Shown here: piece by piece, positions 45,470 to 56,056 of the stretch
Position numbering within the stretch: the first letter of the stretch is position 1
Layout of the letters: every line of letters starts with the position of its first letter
Source of the DNA: Serpula lacrymans var. lacrymans S7.9
Lineage: Eukaryota; Basidiomycota; Agaricomycetes; Boletales; Serpulaceae
DNA length: 64,000 nucleotides
Assembly: GCF_000218685.1 (NCBI RefSeq)
Contig: NW_006763291.1
Span: 310,001 to 374,000 of the forward strand
Direction: 5' to 3'
The notes under the pieces: generated by a model
The model's input: only the letters and a program-made list of their open reading frames with translations
Told to the model about the DNA's origin: nothing
The model's database searches: none
Translations under genes and position numbers: made by a program

Positions 45470-46236
45470 CTTCCACCTATCCTGAGAAAGTTCAAGCTAT
45501 ATTGGATTGGCCAGAACCTACTCACACCAAAGGAGTTAGGGCCTTCCTTGGCTTAGGCAAATTCTACCAAAGGATTGTTGAAAACTTCACAAAGATGACA
45601 AGACCATTGAACACTCTCACAAAAAAGGATGTTATTTGGCACTGGGGCACCAAAGAACAAGAAGCTTTTGGTAAGCTTAAACATGCATTTACAATAGCAC
45701 CCATATTAGCATTTCCCAAATAAGATAAAGAGTTCCAGCTAGAAACCGACTCTTCTGATTTTGCTACTGGGGCTGTTTTGTCAATCAAATACCCTGATAA
45801 TCTTTGGAGGCCTTGTGCCTATTTATTGCATAGTTTCTTGCCTACAGAGCACAACTATCAAATATATGACAAGGAGATGCTAGCCATCATTAGAGCACTA
45901 GAGCATTGGCAGCATTACTTGGAAGGTGCTAGGCATCAATTTGAAATTTGGACCAATCATAAAAATCTGGAGTATTTTATGACGGCTTGGGACTTGAACC
46001 AAAGACAGGCCCGCTATGCAGTATACCTGTTAAGGTTTAATTATAAATTGATTTATAAGCCTGGTACTTCTATTGGAAAATTGGATGCTTTATCTAGAAG
46101 AGAGGACCATGGCAATTGCATTAAAGATGACAACAAATGTGTCACCCTGATAAATCAATCCAGGGTTGCCAATGTTTGAATTAGGCAGGATTCAGACCTT
46201 CTAGAAGTCTTCAAAAAAGGCATCTCATCAAAAGAG
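45470..46236 (+). pseudogene. Ty3/gypsy reverse transcriptase end plus RNase H fragment
   Basis: One frame 45470-46179 broken by TAA at 45721. RT tail 'YPEKVQAILDWPEPTHTKGV' and 'RAFLGLGKFYQRIVENFTKM', then RNase H 'FQLETDSSDFATGAVLS', 'YDKEMLAIIRALEHWQHYLE', 'FEIWTNHKNLEYFM' and the linker 'LIYKPGTSIGKLDALSRRED'. Integrase would follow but the sequence is cut at 46239, where the copia LTR begins. No gypsy LTR or N-terminal part is present here. Confidence 0.85.
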
Positions 46237-46239
46237 AAG

Positions 46240-46507
46240 TGACAAAACCGGATAAACCCGGTCTCTGCTAAAGCAGCCATTGTTCTCTATAGAGTATAGC
46301 CACCACTCCATGGAGTCACCATGGTTGTCCTAGGAGCACAATTGGACTCCTAGGAGTCATTATACTGTAGCGACAACTATAAGTAGTTTACATTACATTT
46401 ATTAGAGATCACCTTAAACTAACATCTATTGTAGTTTCACTTAGGTAAATAATAAAGTCGTTTCTATAGCCTTTTGGGCAGCGGCTGAGTTTCACTTAGA
46501 TTTATTA
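46240..46507 (+). repeat. Copia 5' LTR (268 bp)
   Basis: Starts TGACAAAACCGG and ends ...TTTATTA, followed at once by the primer-binding site. Contains phased 10-bp palindromes (46285, 46306, about 46327, 46347). Differs from the 3' LTR by a middle section of about 60-90 bp. Confidence 0.85.
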
Positions 46508-46519
46508 GGTTATGAGCCC
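46508..46519 (+). promoter_or_regulatory. Primer-binding site for half-tRNA-iMet
   Basis: GGTTATGAGCCC directly after the 5' LTR is complementary to GGGCTCATAACC, the anticodon arm of eukaryotic initiator tRNA-Met. Copia-type elements are known to prime from a cleaved tRNA half. Confidence 0.7.
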
Positions 46520-46577
46520 TGGTGGCGCAAAAGCTACGCAGGAAATAATTCTCATTTGAAACGGCAACCTCAAAACC

Positions 46578-47540
46578 ATGACCATAGCACACAATACATA
46601 TGCATGTCCAGTTTTCACTGGACCCAACAATTTCCAGATATGGAAACTCCAGATCATCTCAAAGCTATGTTGGGAAAAGGTTCTCCGAGTTGTCACTGGA
46701 GAGGAGCTTAAGCCCTCACCAGGAAAGCCCACCTCCTCGGAGGATCCTGAAATCACCTGAATACTTAAGGATGAGAAGGCACATGGAATCATCCAGGACC
46801 ACATCTCTGATGCCCTTCTAATGAGGACTGGAGACCTCACCAGCTCCAAGGAGTTATTTGACAAACTTGTTTCACTCCATCAGACGTCCAACATTGCCTC
46901 GGCCTTCTATTCATTCCAGGAACTCACCAAATTATCCTGGGATGGGATATTGCCTATCCAGGACCACATTGCAAAAATCCAGACAATTGATTCACACCTC
47001 TCTGGAATGAAACTAGGAGTTGATACTAAACTCATGGCCTTCGCTCTTCTCCAATCTCTCCCATGCACTTCTGAACGGCAAATATTTCAGTCATCGGTAA
47101 TCAACACGATTGAAGAAAATAAACTTATCTTTGATGCAGTTGAAATCCAGATCACTGCAGAAGTTTCACGACAGTCAGGAATGGCCCCTGAAGGTTCTGA
47201 ATCAGCACTCAAGTCCAAGGAGAAGTGGTGTAACTTCCACAAAGTCAAATCACACAATACCTTGGAGTGTTGAACACTTCAGTCAGCTGGAAAAGGTCAA
47301 ACAAAGAAGGGAAAGGAGAAGCACAAGGATAAAGGAAATGATAAGTAAAAGGCAAATACAGCGGAGCAATCATCTGGATCTGACTCTGAGGAGGAACAGA
47401 GTCATATTGCATTGGAACATGTACATATTTCCAAGCCCCTTGCTAAACGCATTCAAGCTTACCTTGTGTCGGAACCTGATAAGACCAAAACAACAATCAT
47501 CATTGACTCTGGAGCAATATCTCACATGGTCCCTCACCAC
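46578..47540 (+). pseudogene. Copia gag and protease start
   Basis: Gag of the UBN2/copia type: 'PVFTGPNNFQIWKLQIISKL' at the start, TGA at 46758, 'TSSKELFDKLVSLHQTSNIA', 'MAFALLQSLPCTSERQIFQS', then a zinc knuckle 'CNFHKVKSHNTLEC' (47230-47271) and, after a stop, the protease active site 'IIIDSGAISHMVPHH' (47496-47540). Repeat copy V begins immediately after this point, cutting the protease. Confidence 0.85.
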
Positions 47541-49722
47541 TGTCATGCACCAAAGTTGATTGGTAGCATGGACAGGTGTCAATAACAAAGCAAATACTCA
47601 AAAAGACTCGCCTGTTATAATTTGACATACTAGCACCTAATTACGCTTCACTTTTGTACTTTACTTTTCATTTCTCCAAAGTCACATGACCAGCCATGTG
47701 ACCATTTACTTTACTTTATAATTTTTGACTTTTCCAAGTCACATGCTAAAATATCGGACTTAAACCTTATTTTACAACTGTATAGTACATATGTACAAAC
47801 AAACCTGTAGTAGTATATATACCCCAATAGATTAAGGAGACTCCTCAGCAAGTCCTCCTATTGTCTAGCATAACTAACTCACTGCAGCCTAAGGGGTAAC
47901 CACTCCCCATCATCTTCTTTATAGTGTGTTCCTGTGTGCGCCGGAGTAAATAACTCTTGGTTGTTACATCGCCTTTGCGCCACACAGGCACAGTGCCATG
48001 TGGAATAGTAATTAATATTGCCTTTTTCAACCTTGTGGCTGATCAGCACCACCTCTATTAGGCAATCCAGTCGCGCTCACCTTTGCTTTCCATTCCGTAC
48101 TTTCCGTGTTTCAGCATTTTGGCAAATTTTCGCGTCGCCACTGGCTACACATTGCATTGCGCCCTCGCCTTCATTGTTTCCCTTAATCCCCTTCCTTTGC
48201 CTAGCCCCACCATGGGCCCCTTCCTCTCATTTTTATTCTCACCTGATGGTCGTTTCTGGATCCCCATTCTAATCCACTTTTCCGTCACCTCCACCCTCCT
48301 CCTCCTCATCTTATTTGCACCCCCACCATTTCTGATGTCACCACTTCCTATCCGCTTCCGTCGCTGATCTGTTGACTACCACGTGCCACTGCTGATATCA
48401 GCAAAGCCCCGGCGGCTGGTCCAAATAGGGCAACAGGTCCATCTTTATGACGTCAATCTGCCATCATATACTATCAAAACATCGGTCGCTTGTCTTGCCT
48501 GGTTGGAGCGTGGGTGGGTAGTTTTTGAGCTGGAGAAGGTTCATCCCTTTGCCTCGCCCATGTTCATTGCTGTCCCATTCACTTGGGTACACTTATCTTT
48601 TGTCCATTGTCTTTGCTACAGCTACACCTACCACACGCTGCCTGGGACTCACTTGTTCCAAATTGGAACTACTCCTCTCCCTCCCTCGTTTGATCAGGTG
48701 GTCCAACACAACCAGTCCATTGGTAAGGCCATGGAACTGTCGGATTTGGACTAGGTGGTGGACCAGTGGCTCCAGTTTCTTTTTCTTCAGCAGAACATTC
48801 ATTTACAGTGCGATTATTTTTGATTTTTGAATCATTTTTATGGACACATATTTTTTAGAATGCCTGACTGACAATAAAGGAACTGTGTTGATACTGATAG
48901 TGTTTTGCCTTGCCCTTTTTTTACTGCATCTTCCCATGATATCATGATTTTCTTGCTCTCTTTTTGCTATTGGACTTTACTTTATGGCTGTACAAACCTG
49001 TGACATCACTCACAGCATTCATTATTCTATCCCTTTCTTTCCCTTATTTTGATGATCTTATCCTGTAGCAACTACGCAGGATTTGTCAGCGTACATTCCT
49101 TCCTTCATGTTCTTTCTCATTCTTTTTGCGCAGCTATACTGTGCATAGCCTACCTTTCTTTTCACTATATAAACCCCTGTATTTTACCTTGTAAAAAAAG
49201 AAAAACAAGAACTCCAATCCAGACTTCTTCTCTACTCTCAAGTTCACTACTCTGCTACTTGTGATCCAGTGTGGTCACAACACTTCCCACTTCTACCACT
49301 GTTAACTGCTGTCATCGTCACTTCCAACTTTTGAAGTCATTGTCATCCCTTTCGATTAGAGTCCTTCTGAGCACTACAGTTTGTGCGTCAGGAGCCTGCT
49401 ATCACTGGGAACCTCGTCACCTCGTCATCCTTGTTGTTCTCAAACCTACCTTGTGCTACAATTAGCAAGGTAGTGCTTGTCTATACTCGCCACAATGCCC
49501 CCTATCTTTCTATATTCCAACTATCCCTCCTCCTCAAAACCCACACCCATACATCTCTGGGTTTTACTTTGAAGGATCTTTATACGTACCACCCCACGAA
49601 CAACCAGACCACTCCACTGTTCTAGGAGGCAAAGCCCATAAACAAGTTCCATGGAATCTGGGAGGATTGTTTGTTAGTTTGATTTGTGTGTGGTTTTCTA
49701 ACAACAGTTCTCATCATCGACA
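47541..49722 (+). repeat. 1.8-kb LTR-like repeat, copy V (with nested solo LTR)
   Basis: TGTCATGCACC at 47541 to CATCATCGACA at 49722, interrupted at 47613-47968. Left flank CCAC (a CCGC with CpG-to-CpA change would give this), right flank CCGG. The differing flanks show it is not a simple insertion but one arm of an inversion. Its last ~1.35 kb looks identical to copy VI. Confidence 0.9.
47613..47968 (+). repeat. Solo LTR (356 bp) nested in repeat copy V
   Basis: TGTTATAATT...GGTTGTTACA with perfect 5-bp duplication TCGCC (47608-47612, 47969-47973). Contains a TATATATACCCC box and a palindrome GTCACATG..CATGTGAC near 47684. Same family as 18558-18905. It is younger than the copy it sits in. 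Confidence 0.9.
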
Positions 49723-49890
49723 CCGGATTCATTGAATATGACATGCCGACTGGAAAACACAGTCCGTTTTTCAGTGTCTAGGAGTTTGTAGGCTTGCTTT
49801 CCATGTGTGTAGCCAATCATTATGGCTTTGCGCCCCTTGGAGTAAAACTTCCCTTGCCTTTTGTCTTTCAGAATCAAGGCATATGCTGCT
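49723..49890 (-). pseudogene. Copia integrase C-terminal piece, inverted
   Basis: Minus strand reads 'GKFYSKGRKAIMIGYTHGKQ', 'AYKLLDTEKRTVFSSRHVIF' and 'NESG', the conserved end of copia integrase. It abuts copy V at CCGG and disappears into the gap. The next residues of the same protein ('GKVQKDD') are found in plus orientation right after copy VI at 51697, again at CCGG. Confidence 0.85.
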
Positions 49891-50117
49891 NNNNNNNNNN
49901 NNNNNNNNNNNNNNNNNNNNNNNNNNNNNNNNNNNNNNNNNNNNNNNNNNNNNNNNNNNNNNNNNNNNNNNNNNNNNNNNNNNNNNNNNNNNNNNNNNNN
50001 NNNNNNNNNNNNNNNNNNNNNNNNNNNNNNNNNNNNNNNNNNNNNNNNNNNNNNNNNNNNNNNNNNNNNNNNNNNNNNNNNNNNNNNNNNNNNNNNNNNN
50101 NNNNNNNNNNNNNNNNN
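49891..50117. other. Assembly gap (227 N)
   Basis: Unknown bases between the inverted integrase piece and copy VI. If the inversion model is right, the missing DNA should hold the rest of integrase and protease in reverse and the first ~80 bp of copy VI. The true gap is then larger than 227 bp (over 1 kb expected). Confidence 0.95.
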
Positions 50118-51696
50118 ACAGCACTACCTTGCTAATTGTAGCACAAGGTAGGTTTGAGAACAACAAGGATGACGAGGTGACGAGGTTCCCAGTGATAGCA
50201 GGCTCCTGACGCACAAACTGTAGTGCTCAGAAGGACTCTAATCGAAAGGGATGACAATGACTTCAAAAGTTGGAAGTGACGATGACAGCAGTTAACAGTG
50301 GTAGAAGTGGGAAGTGTTGTGACCACACTGGATCACAAGTAGCAGAGTAGTGAACTTGAGAGTAGAGAAGAAGTCTGGATTGGAGTTCTTGTTTTTCTTT
50401 TTTTACAAGGTAAAATACAGGGGTTTATATAGTGAAAAGAAAGGTAGGCTATGCACAGTATAGCTGCGCAAAAAGAATGAGAAAGAACATGAAGGAAGGA
50501 ATGTACGCTGACAAATCCTGCGTAGTTGCTACAGGATAAGATCATCAAAATAAGGGAAAGAAAGGGATAGAATAATGAATGCTGTGAGTGATGTCACAGG
50601 TTTGTACAGCCATAAAGTAAAGTCCAATAGCAAAAAGAGAGCAAGAAAATCATGATATCATGGGAAGATGCAGTAAAAAAAGGGCAAGGCAAAACACTAT
50701 CAGTATCAACACAGTTCCTTTATTGTCAGTCAGGCATTCTAAAAAATATGTGTCCATAAAAATGATTCAAAAATCAAAAATAATCGCACTGTAAATGAAT
50801 GTTCTGCTGAAGAAAAAGAAACTGGAGCCACTGGTCCACCACCTAGTCCAAATCCGACAGTTCCATGGCCTTACCAATGGACTGGTTGTGTTGGACCACC
50901 TGATCAAACGAGGGAGGGAGAGGAGTAGTTCCAATTTGGAACAAGTGAGTCCCAGGCAGCGTGTGGTAGGTGTAGCTGTAGCAAAGACAATGGACAAAAG
51001 ATAAGTGTACCCAAGTGAATGGGACAGCAATGAACATGGGCGAGGCAAAGGGATGAACCTTCTCCAGCTCAAAAACTACCCACCCACGCTCCAACCAGGC
51101 AAGACAAGCGACCGATGTTTTGATAGTATATGATGGCAGATTGACGTCATAAAGATGGACCTGTTGCCCTATTTGGACCAGCCGCCGGGGCTTTGCTGAT
51201 ATCAGCAGTGGCACGTGGTAGTCAACAGATCAGCGACGGAAGCGGATAGGAAGTGGTGACATCAGAAATGGTGGGGGTGCAAATAAGATGAGGAGGAGGA
51301 GGGTGGAGGTGACGGAAAAGTGGATTAGAATGGGGATCCAGAAACGACCATCAGGTGAGAATAAAAATGAGAGGAAGGGGCCCATGGTGGGGCTAGGCAA
51401 AGGAAGGGGAGTAAGGGAAACGACAAAAGCGAGGGCGCAATGCAATGTGTAGCCAGTGGCGACACGAAAATTTGCCGAAATGCCGAAACACGGAAAGTAC
51501 CGGATGGAAAAGCAAAGGTGAGCGTGACTGGATTGCCTAATAGAGGTGGTGCTGATCAGCCACAAGTTCGAAACAGGCAATATTAATTACTATTCCACGT
51601 GGCACTGTGCCTGTGTGGCGCAAAGGCGAGTCTTTTCGAATATTCGCTTCGTTATTGACACCTGTCCATGCTACCAATCAATTTTGGTGCATGACA
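50118..51696 (-). repeat. 1.8-kb LTR-like repeat, copy VI
   Basis: Minus orientation; the left end is lost in the gap, the right end GCATGACA is followed by CCGG (51697-51700). Encodes the 123-codon frame identically to copy V, yet the outer ~300 bp differ clearly from copy V. Confidence 0.9.
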
Positions 51697-54085
51697 CCGG
51701 AAAGGTACAAAAGGATGACACTGCTCCCTGGAACACAGACACTAGCACAGATCAGTGGGAGGGACTCATTCCAGAGAATGCTCACTATCCAAACCAAAAT
51801 ACATTGGAGGAGGATGATCCTGACCCTCAGATCCGAGATCCAAATGAATTGCAAATGGAACCAAATCAGCATGAAGATGTTCCAAGAGCAGTGGGGCAAT
51901 ACCTCCGTGGAGACGTTCTGAGAGCAGTGGGAGCACCTGATCAGCTAAGACACCCTCCACAACAGTCTCTACAACCAAGACCTGAACACTGGCCATCTTC
52001 AGAACGGAAAGCCAAAGTAGAGTTACAGTCAGTGGGAGGATAGCCCCTCAACATACAGCCAGCTGATGTGGAAAAAGTCCGAATACAGCTAGACAGCCTG
52101 TCCATTGGATCAGCTTCCGGAAGGCATACAACACCTCCAAGGAGTCATCCAATGCCTCCGAGGAGTGATTCAACACCTTCAGGAGTGAGTGGGGCAACAA
52201 ATACACAAATGTGTCTACTCCCTGAAGTACCTGCACAAGTTCCTAAAAGAGCAGTCATGCCTGCTGAAGTCCTAGGAGTACGCAGAAGCAGTCACCAGAC
52301 CCGTCCTGCAGACAAAAACCGAGATTATCAAAGGACTCTAGATGAGAAACAGTCTCAAAAAGAGCAGCATGACAACTCCATGGAGAAACCTAACACTCCT
52401 GAGGTTCATGAAGAAACATCTGATACAGAGGAGACATTCTTTGCTGGAATAGCAAGTACTGGTCCATCTAACACAGACCTTCCAAGGACACTAAAGGAAG
52501 CCTTATCACATCCGGATGGAGAATTATGGAAGTCTGCCTTGGAGGAGGAACTCCTAAGTCTCAATAATAATGCAGTATATGACACTGTTCCACTTCCGAA
52601 GGGGGTGAAACCCATCACATCAAAACCTGTGTTCCGGATCAAGTTTGATCAAAATGGAAACATTGAGAGATACAAACTCCGGATTGTTGCACGAGGTTTT
52701 ACTCAAAGGGAGGGCATTGATTACCAGGAGGTTTTTGCTCCGGTTGCAAACTTAGAGTTAATCTGAATTATTCTAGCCCTGGCAGCAAAGTACAACCTAG
52801 AACTTGATCAAATGGACGTATCCACAGCTTATCTCATCTTAATGGAGAACTTGAAGAAGAACTATACATGCTTCCTCCAATGGGTGTTCCTATCCAACCT
52901 GGATACTGCTGGAGATTGCAGAAATTCATCTACAGGTTAAAACAAGCTGGTCGTACATGGAACAAAACTTTTGATCGCAAGCTCCAGGAGCTTGGTTTCA
53001 CAAGACTAAATGCAGAAACATGTCTCTATGTATTCCGGGACAACAAACAAATATGCTTTGTTGTTGTCTATGTAGATGACGTCCTCCTAGGAGCTTCATC
53101 CCAGAAATTCATGGATATCACAAAAGCCAAACTTGAATCCATATTCAAAATGCGGGACCTTGGAGAAGCAGAATACATCCTCGGAATAAAAATCCAACGT
53201 GATTGTTCAAACAAAACAATATCCCTATTGCAACACCAATACATTGACACAGTCCTGGAGCGTACTGGAATGAAGAACTGCAAACCTGTATGGAAACCAA
53301 TGGCCCATGGATTAAAACTTCTCGCAAATGCTCCAGGGGAAGATATTGTGCAACACGAGATGCATATTGAAGGGCGCCAAGTGTTATACCTCTCAATTAT
53401 AGGCTCCCTCATGTATGCCATGCTCGGAACCCGCCCAGACATTGCCTACGTCGTTGGAATACTAAGCAGGCATAGCTCAGCTCCAAGGAGCTATCACTGG
53501 GAAGCTGCAAAATGTGTCCTCCAATATCTGAAAGCAACCAGGGACATGGAACTACGATATGATGGCACAGATGTCTCCATGGACATGGATTTCTATGGAT
53601 ATTCAGATGCAGATTGGTCTGGAGACCCAGACACGTCTCGATCAACATCAGGGTTTGTCTTTATCACCATCCGAGGAGCAATCTCCTGGACAAGTAAAAG
53701 ACAAAGCATGGTCGCTTTATCCTCCACGGAGTCAGAGCACATTGGATTGAGCAATGCTGGACAACACCTTGCATGGCTTCGGACATTTTTTGAAGAAATT
53801 GGACATGCTCAAAATGGACCTACAACATTGCACTGTGACAATCAAGCAGCTATCATTCTTACACAAGATCTGCAGTTCCGTGCTCGCACAAAACATATTC
53901 AACGCAAATCTCATTTCATCCGAGATGACTTAGTATCAAAGGGAGAGGCAGTAATCAGATATGTTCCTACAGGAGATATGGTTGCAGACATTCTCACTAA
54001 ACCCCTCACTCACGAAAAACACTGGAAATTCTCTAAAGCTATGGGACTACGGTTGCACTCAAGTGGGAGTGACAAAACCGGATAA
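51697..54085 (+). pseudogene. Copia reverse transcriptase and RNase H
   Basis: The integrase-RT linker (51697-52450) is acidic and proline-rich. RT from 'TLKEALSHPDGELWKSALEE' through 'PITSKPVFRIKFDQNGNIER' and 'YKLRIVARGFTQREGIDYQE' to TGA at 52764, a frameshift between about 52800 and 52868, then 'KFIYRLKQAGRTWNKTFDRK', catalytic 'VVYVDDVLLG' (53065-53094), 'DLGEAEYILGIKI', RNase H 'GYSDADWSGDPDTSRSTSGF' (53598-53657), 'SSTESE', 'HCDNQAAI' and the end 'MVADILTKPLTHEKHWKF'. One stop and one frameshift make it inactive. The rest is well conserved, so decay is recent. Confidence 0.9.
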
Positions 54086-54304
54086 ACCCGGTCTCTGCCA
54101 AAGCAGCCATTGTTCTCCATGGAGCATAGCCACCACTCCATGGAGTAACCATTGTTCTCCTAGGAGCACAATTATACTCCTAGGAGTCATTATACTGTAG
54201 CGAGTAGCACCTCCGACTATAAGTAGTAGGGGGTTTAGTATAGGAATACCTCAGTCATTTCTATAGCCTCTCGGGCAGCGGCTGAGTTTCACTTAGTTTT
54301 ATTA
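54070..54304 (+). repeat. Copia 3' LTR (235 bp)
   Basis: Preceded by the purine run AAGTGGGAG. Four perfect 10-bp palindromes at 54115, 54136, 54157 and 54177. Ends TTTATTA at 54304, overlapping the stop codon of the Harbinger gene on the other strand. Confidence 0.85.
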
Positions 54305-55660
54305 CTTAGCAGTCTCATCTCTCCTCACATTTGCTTGTGTCCGGGTTGCTTCGGTGGGAGGCCCTGTGGCTAAAGTCCCAGTCTCAAGGTGAGGGATGGG
54401 GTCTTCAGTGGGAGTGTCGTAGTTTTGGATTTCATACAGGTCATGGACCCATATGAAATTATGTAACATGCAGAGGGCGGGGGGTATGTGTGATTGAACA
54501 GCCATGTCATATTCAGGAGGGAGGAGGAGAATATGAAAACGCCACTTGAGGATCCCAAAGATCCGCTCAATGACATTGCGGGCAGATGCATGTTGAAGGT
54601 TGAAATATTAACGAGGATTCTGTGGCCTAAAAATGCTAAATGTTAGAATAGGATGTGAAAAATGGAGGGTAGATCTTACCTGTGATCGCCACGAGCATAT
54701 TCCTGAAGGTGGTAGTGTTCACCTCTGTATGGCACTAAAAGCTGGGGGCAGGAAGGAAATCCTGCATCCGCTAGATAGTACTTACCCTGCGGAATGCGAA
54801 GGTTGCTCGTACGAGCATCATGGAATAGAGCGGCATCTGCAATAGAGCCTTCCCACCCACTGAGCATGTAAGAAAATTTGAGGTCAAAAGTGCAACAGGC
54901 AAGGCAGTTTTGAGATACCCCGCCTTTGCGGTTTCGCAATGCCTGGTGTTCGGCGGCAGATGGGGCACATGCAATGTGTGTCCCATCAATGGCACCAATG
55001 GCACCTTTTGAAGTGGCAATATTTGGGATTTTCCATAATGTAAGGCAGCGGCAGGTCGTCCTCAGCAGGTAGATGGACATAGGTAACATAAATTTCTGGG
55101 GAGGTAAATGCAGCCAGGATCTTCTTGAAGTACCTAGAAATTGTATTGTTTGATCATTGAAATCATTCACCAAGATGGCGAACAGATAAGCCTATGACAG
55201 ATGTGTATAGGAAGATGGCGAGTTGTTCCTCAAGGCTGACATGCCTTGAGTTGATGTAATCATGGTGTCTGAGTAGGTCAATTAACTTGAGGAAGACATG
55301 GCGCCTGACACCAAGTTCAGCATGAATGCGGTCGGGATGGCCCTGCAGTAATTTAAGGACCCATCCATGGCCTGTCAAAATAGAGGTGTGGTATGGTTGG
55401 GGTAGAGAGTTGTCGAGTTGGTTGGTAGCTACCAGTGCTGCTGATTGCGCAACCGTTTGAAGACTGATGAGTGCAAGAGAGAGCTGTTGGGCACATAAGA
55501 AAATTACTGCATGGCGCCTACGGGCAATTGACACTTCTTCACTCTCTTCAACGCCCTCCTCTCCCTCTCCCATACTATCATCGTCACTACTGATCCCCAA
55601 GTCCCTCTGCCTGCCTGGGCCACGGTCATCGACTTGATCTTCATCCATAGTCTCCGTCAA
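54302..55660 (-). pseudogene. PIF/Harbinger (HARBI1-like) transposase, copy 2
   Basis: Minus strand from about 55648 (MDEDQVDDRGPG). N-part 'HGWVLKLLQGHPDRIHAELG' and 'SLEEQLAIFLYTSVIGLSVR', TGA at 55165-55163 and again at 55156-55154 (family reading 'GERFQRSNNTI'), 'RYFKKILAAFTSP', a frameshift near 55020, then 'GAIGAIDGTHIACAP' (first Asp), 'RNRKGGVSQNCLACCTFDL', 'KYYLADAGFPSCPQLLVPYR' (second Asp), an intron from about 54681, 'ARNVIERIFGILKWRFHILL' (Glu), 'LHNFIWVHD'. All three DDE residues are visible. Inactive by two stops and a frameshift but close to full length; it differs clearly from copy 1. Confidence 0.85.
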
Positions 55661-56056
55661 TTGTTGCTGTATAACCGTGAGTTTATCAATCTATCTTGCT
55701 GCATGCGGACACTCAATACATTGTCTCTCCGCCTCAAGTGCCACTTTCGCAAAGTCAAAATTCAAAAAATATCGTGATATTCCGTTCCCGTACAGCGCCT
55801 AACTGATTTAAAAGCTGTTTGTCTCGGACGAAATCCGATGTTCAGTAGACAATTTTCTAGTCAAATATTTTCCTCTGATCGGCGTCCAGTAATTTCAGTG
55901 GAATTGTACTCCCAGGTTGTAGCACGGGAGGAGTCGGCCCGGAAGATGTCATAGTTTGCACAAGGTTGACCCAGTACAAGTACACTCCGAGTTTACTGCT
56001 ACTACCACATCTTGCTGCGCACCGGACGATCGTCCTTCTAAATTCAAAGCAACATC
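55661..56056. other. Spacer between Harbinger remnant and epimerase gene
   Basis: Should hold the Harbinger left end and the promoter of the plus-strand gene. No clear terminal inverted repeat seen. Confidence 0.4.

Larger units (their letters stand above)
46240..54304 (+). mobile_element. Ty1/copia element, broken by two 1.8-kb repeats and an inversion
   Basis: LTR, tRNA primer site, gag-protease, [repeat V - inverted integrase piece - gap - repeat VI], reverse transcriptase-RNase H, polypurine-like AAGTGGGAG, LTR. The flanks AGAAG and CTTAG do not match as a 5-bp duplication, so the two ends may derive from different insertions or the flanks have rearranged. The two LTRs differ in length and sequence (268 vs 235 bp). 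Not autonomous. Confidence 0.85.

Noticed and set aside
49771..50214. Long open frames spanning the N stretch.
   Set aside because: They consist mainly of unknown residues; the N run creates an artificial open frame.
46240..54304. A 5-bp target duplication for the copia element.
   Set aside because: Left flank AGAAG and right flank CTTAG do not match; flanks are a gypsy fragment and a Harbinger stop codon, so the original site cannot be rebuilt.
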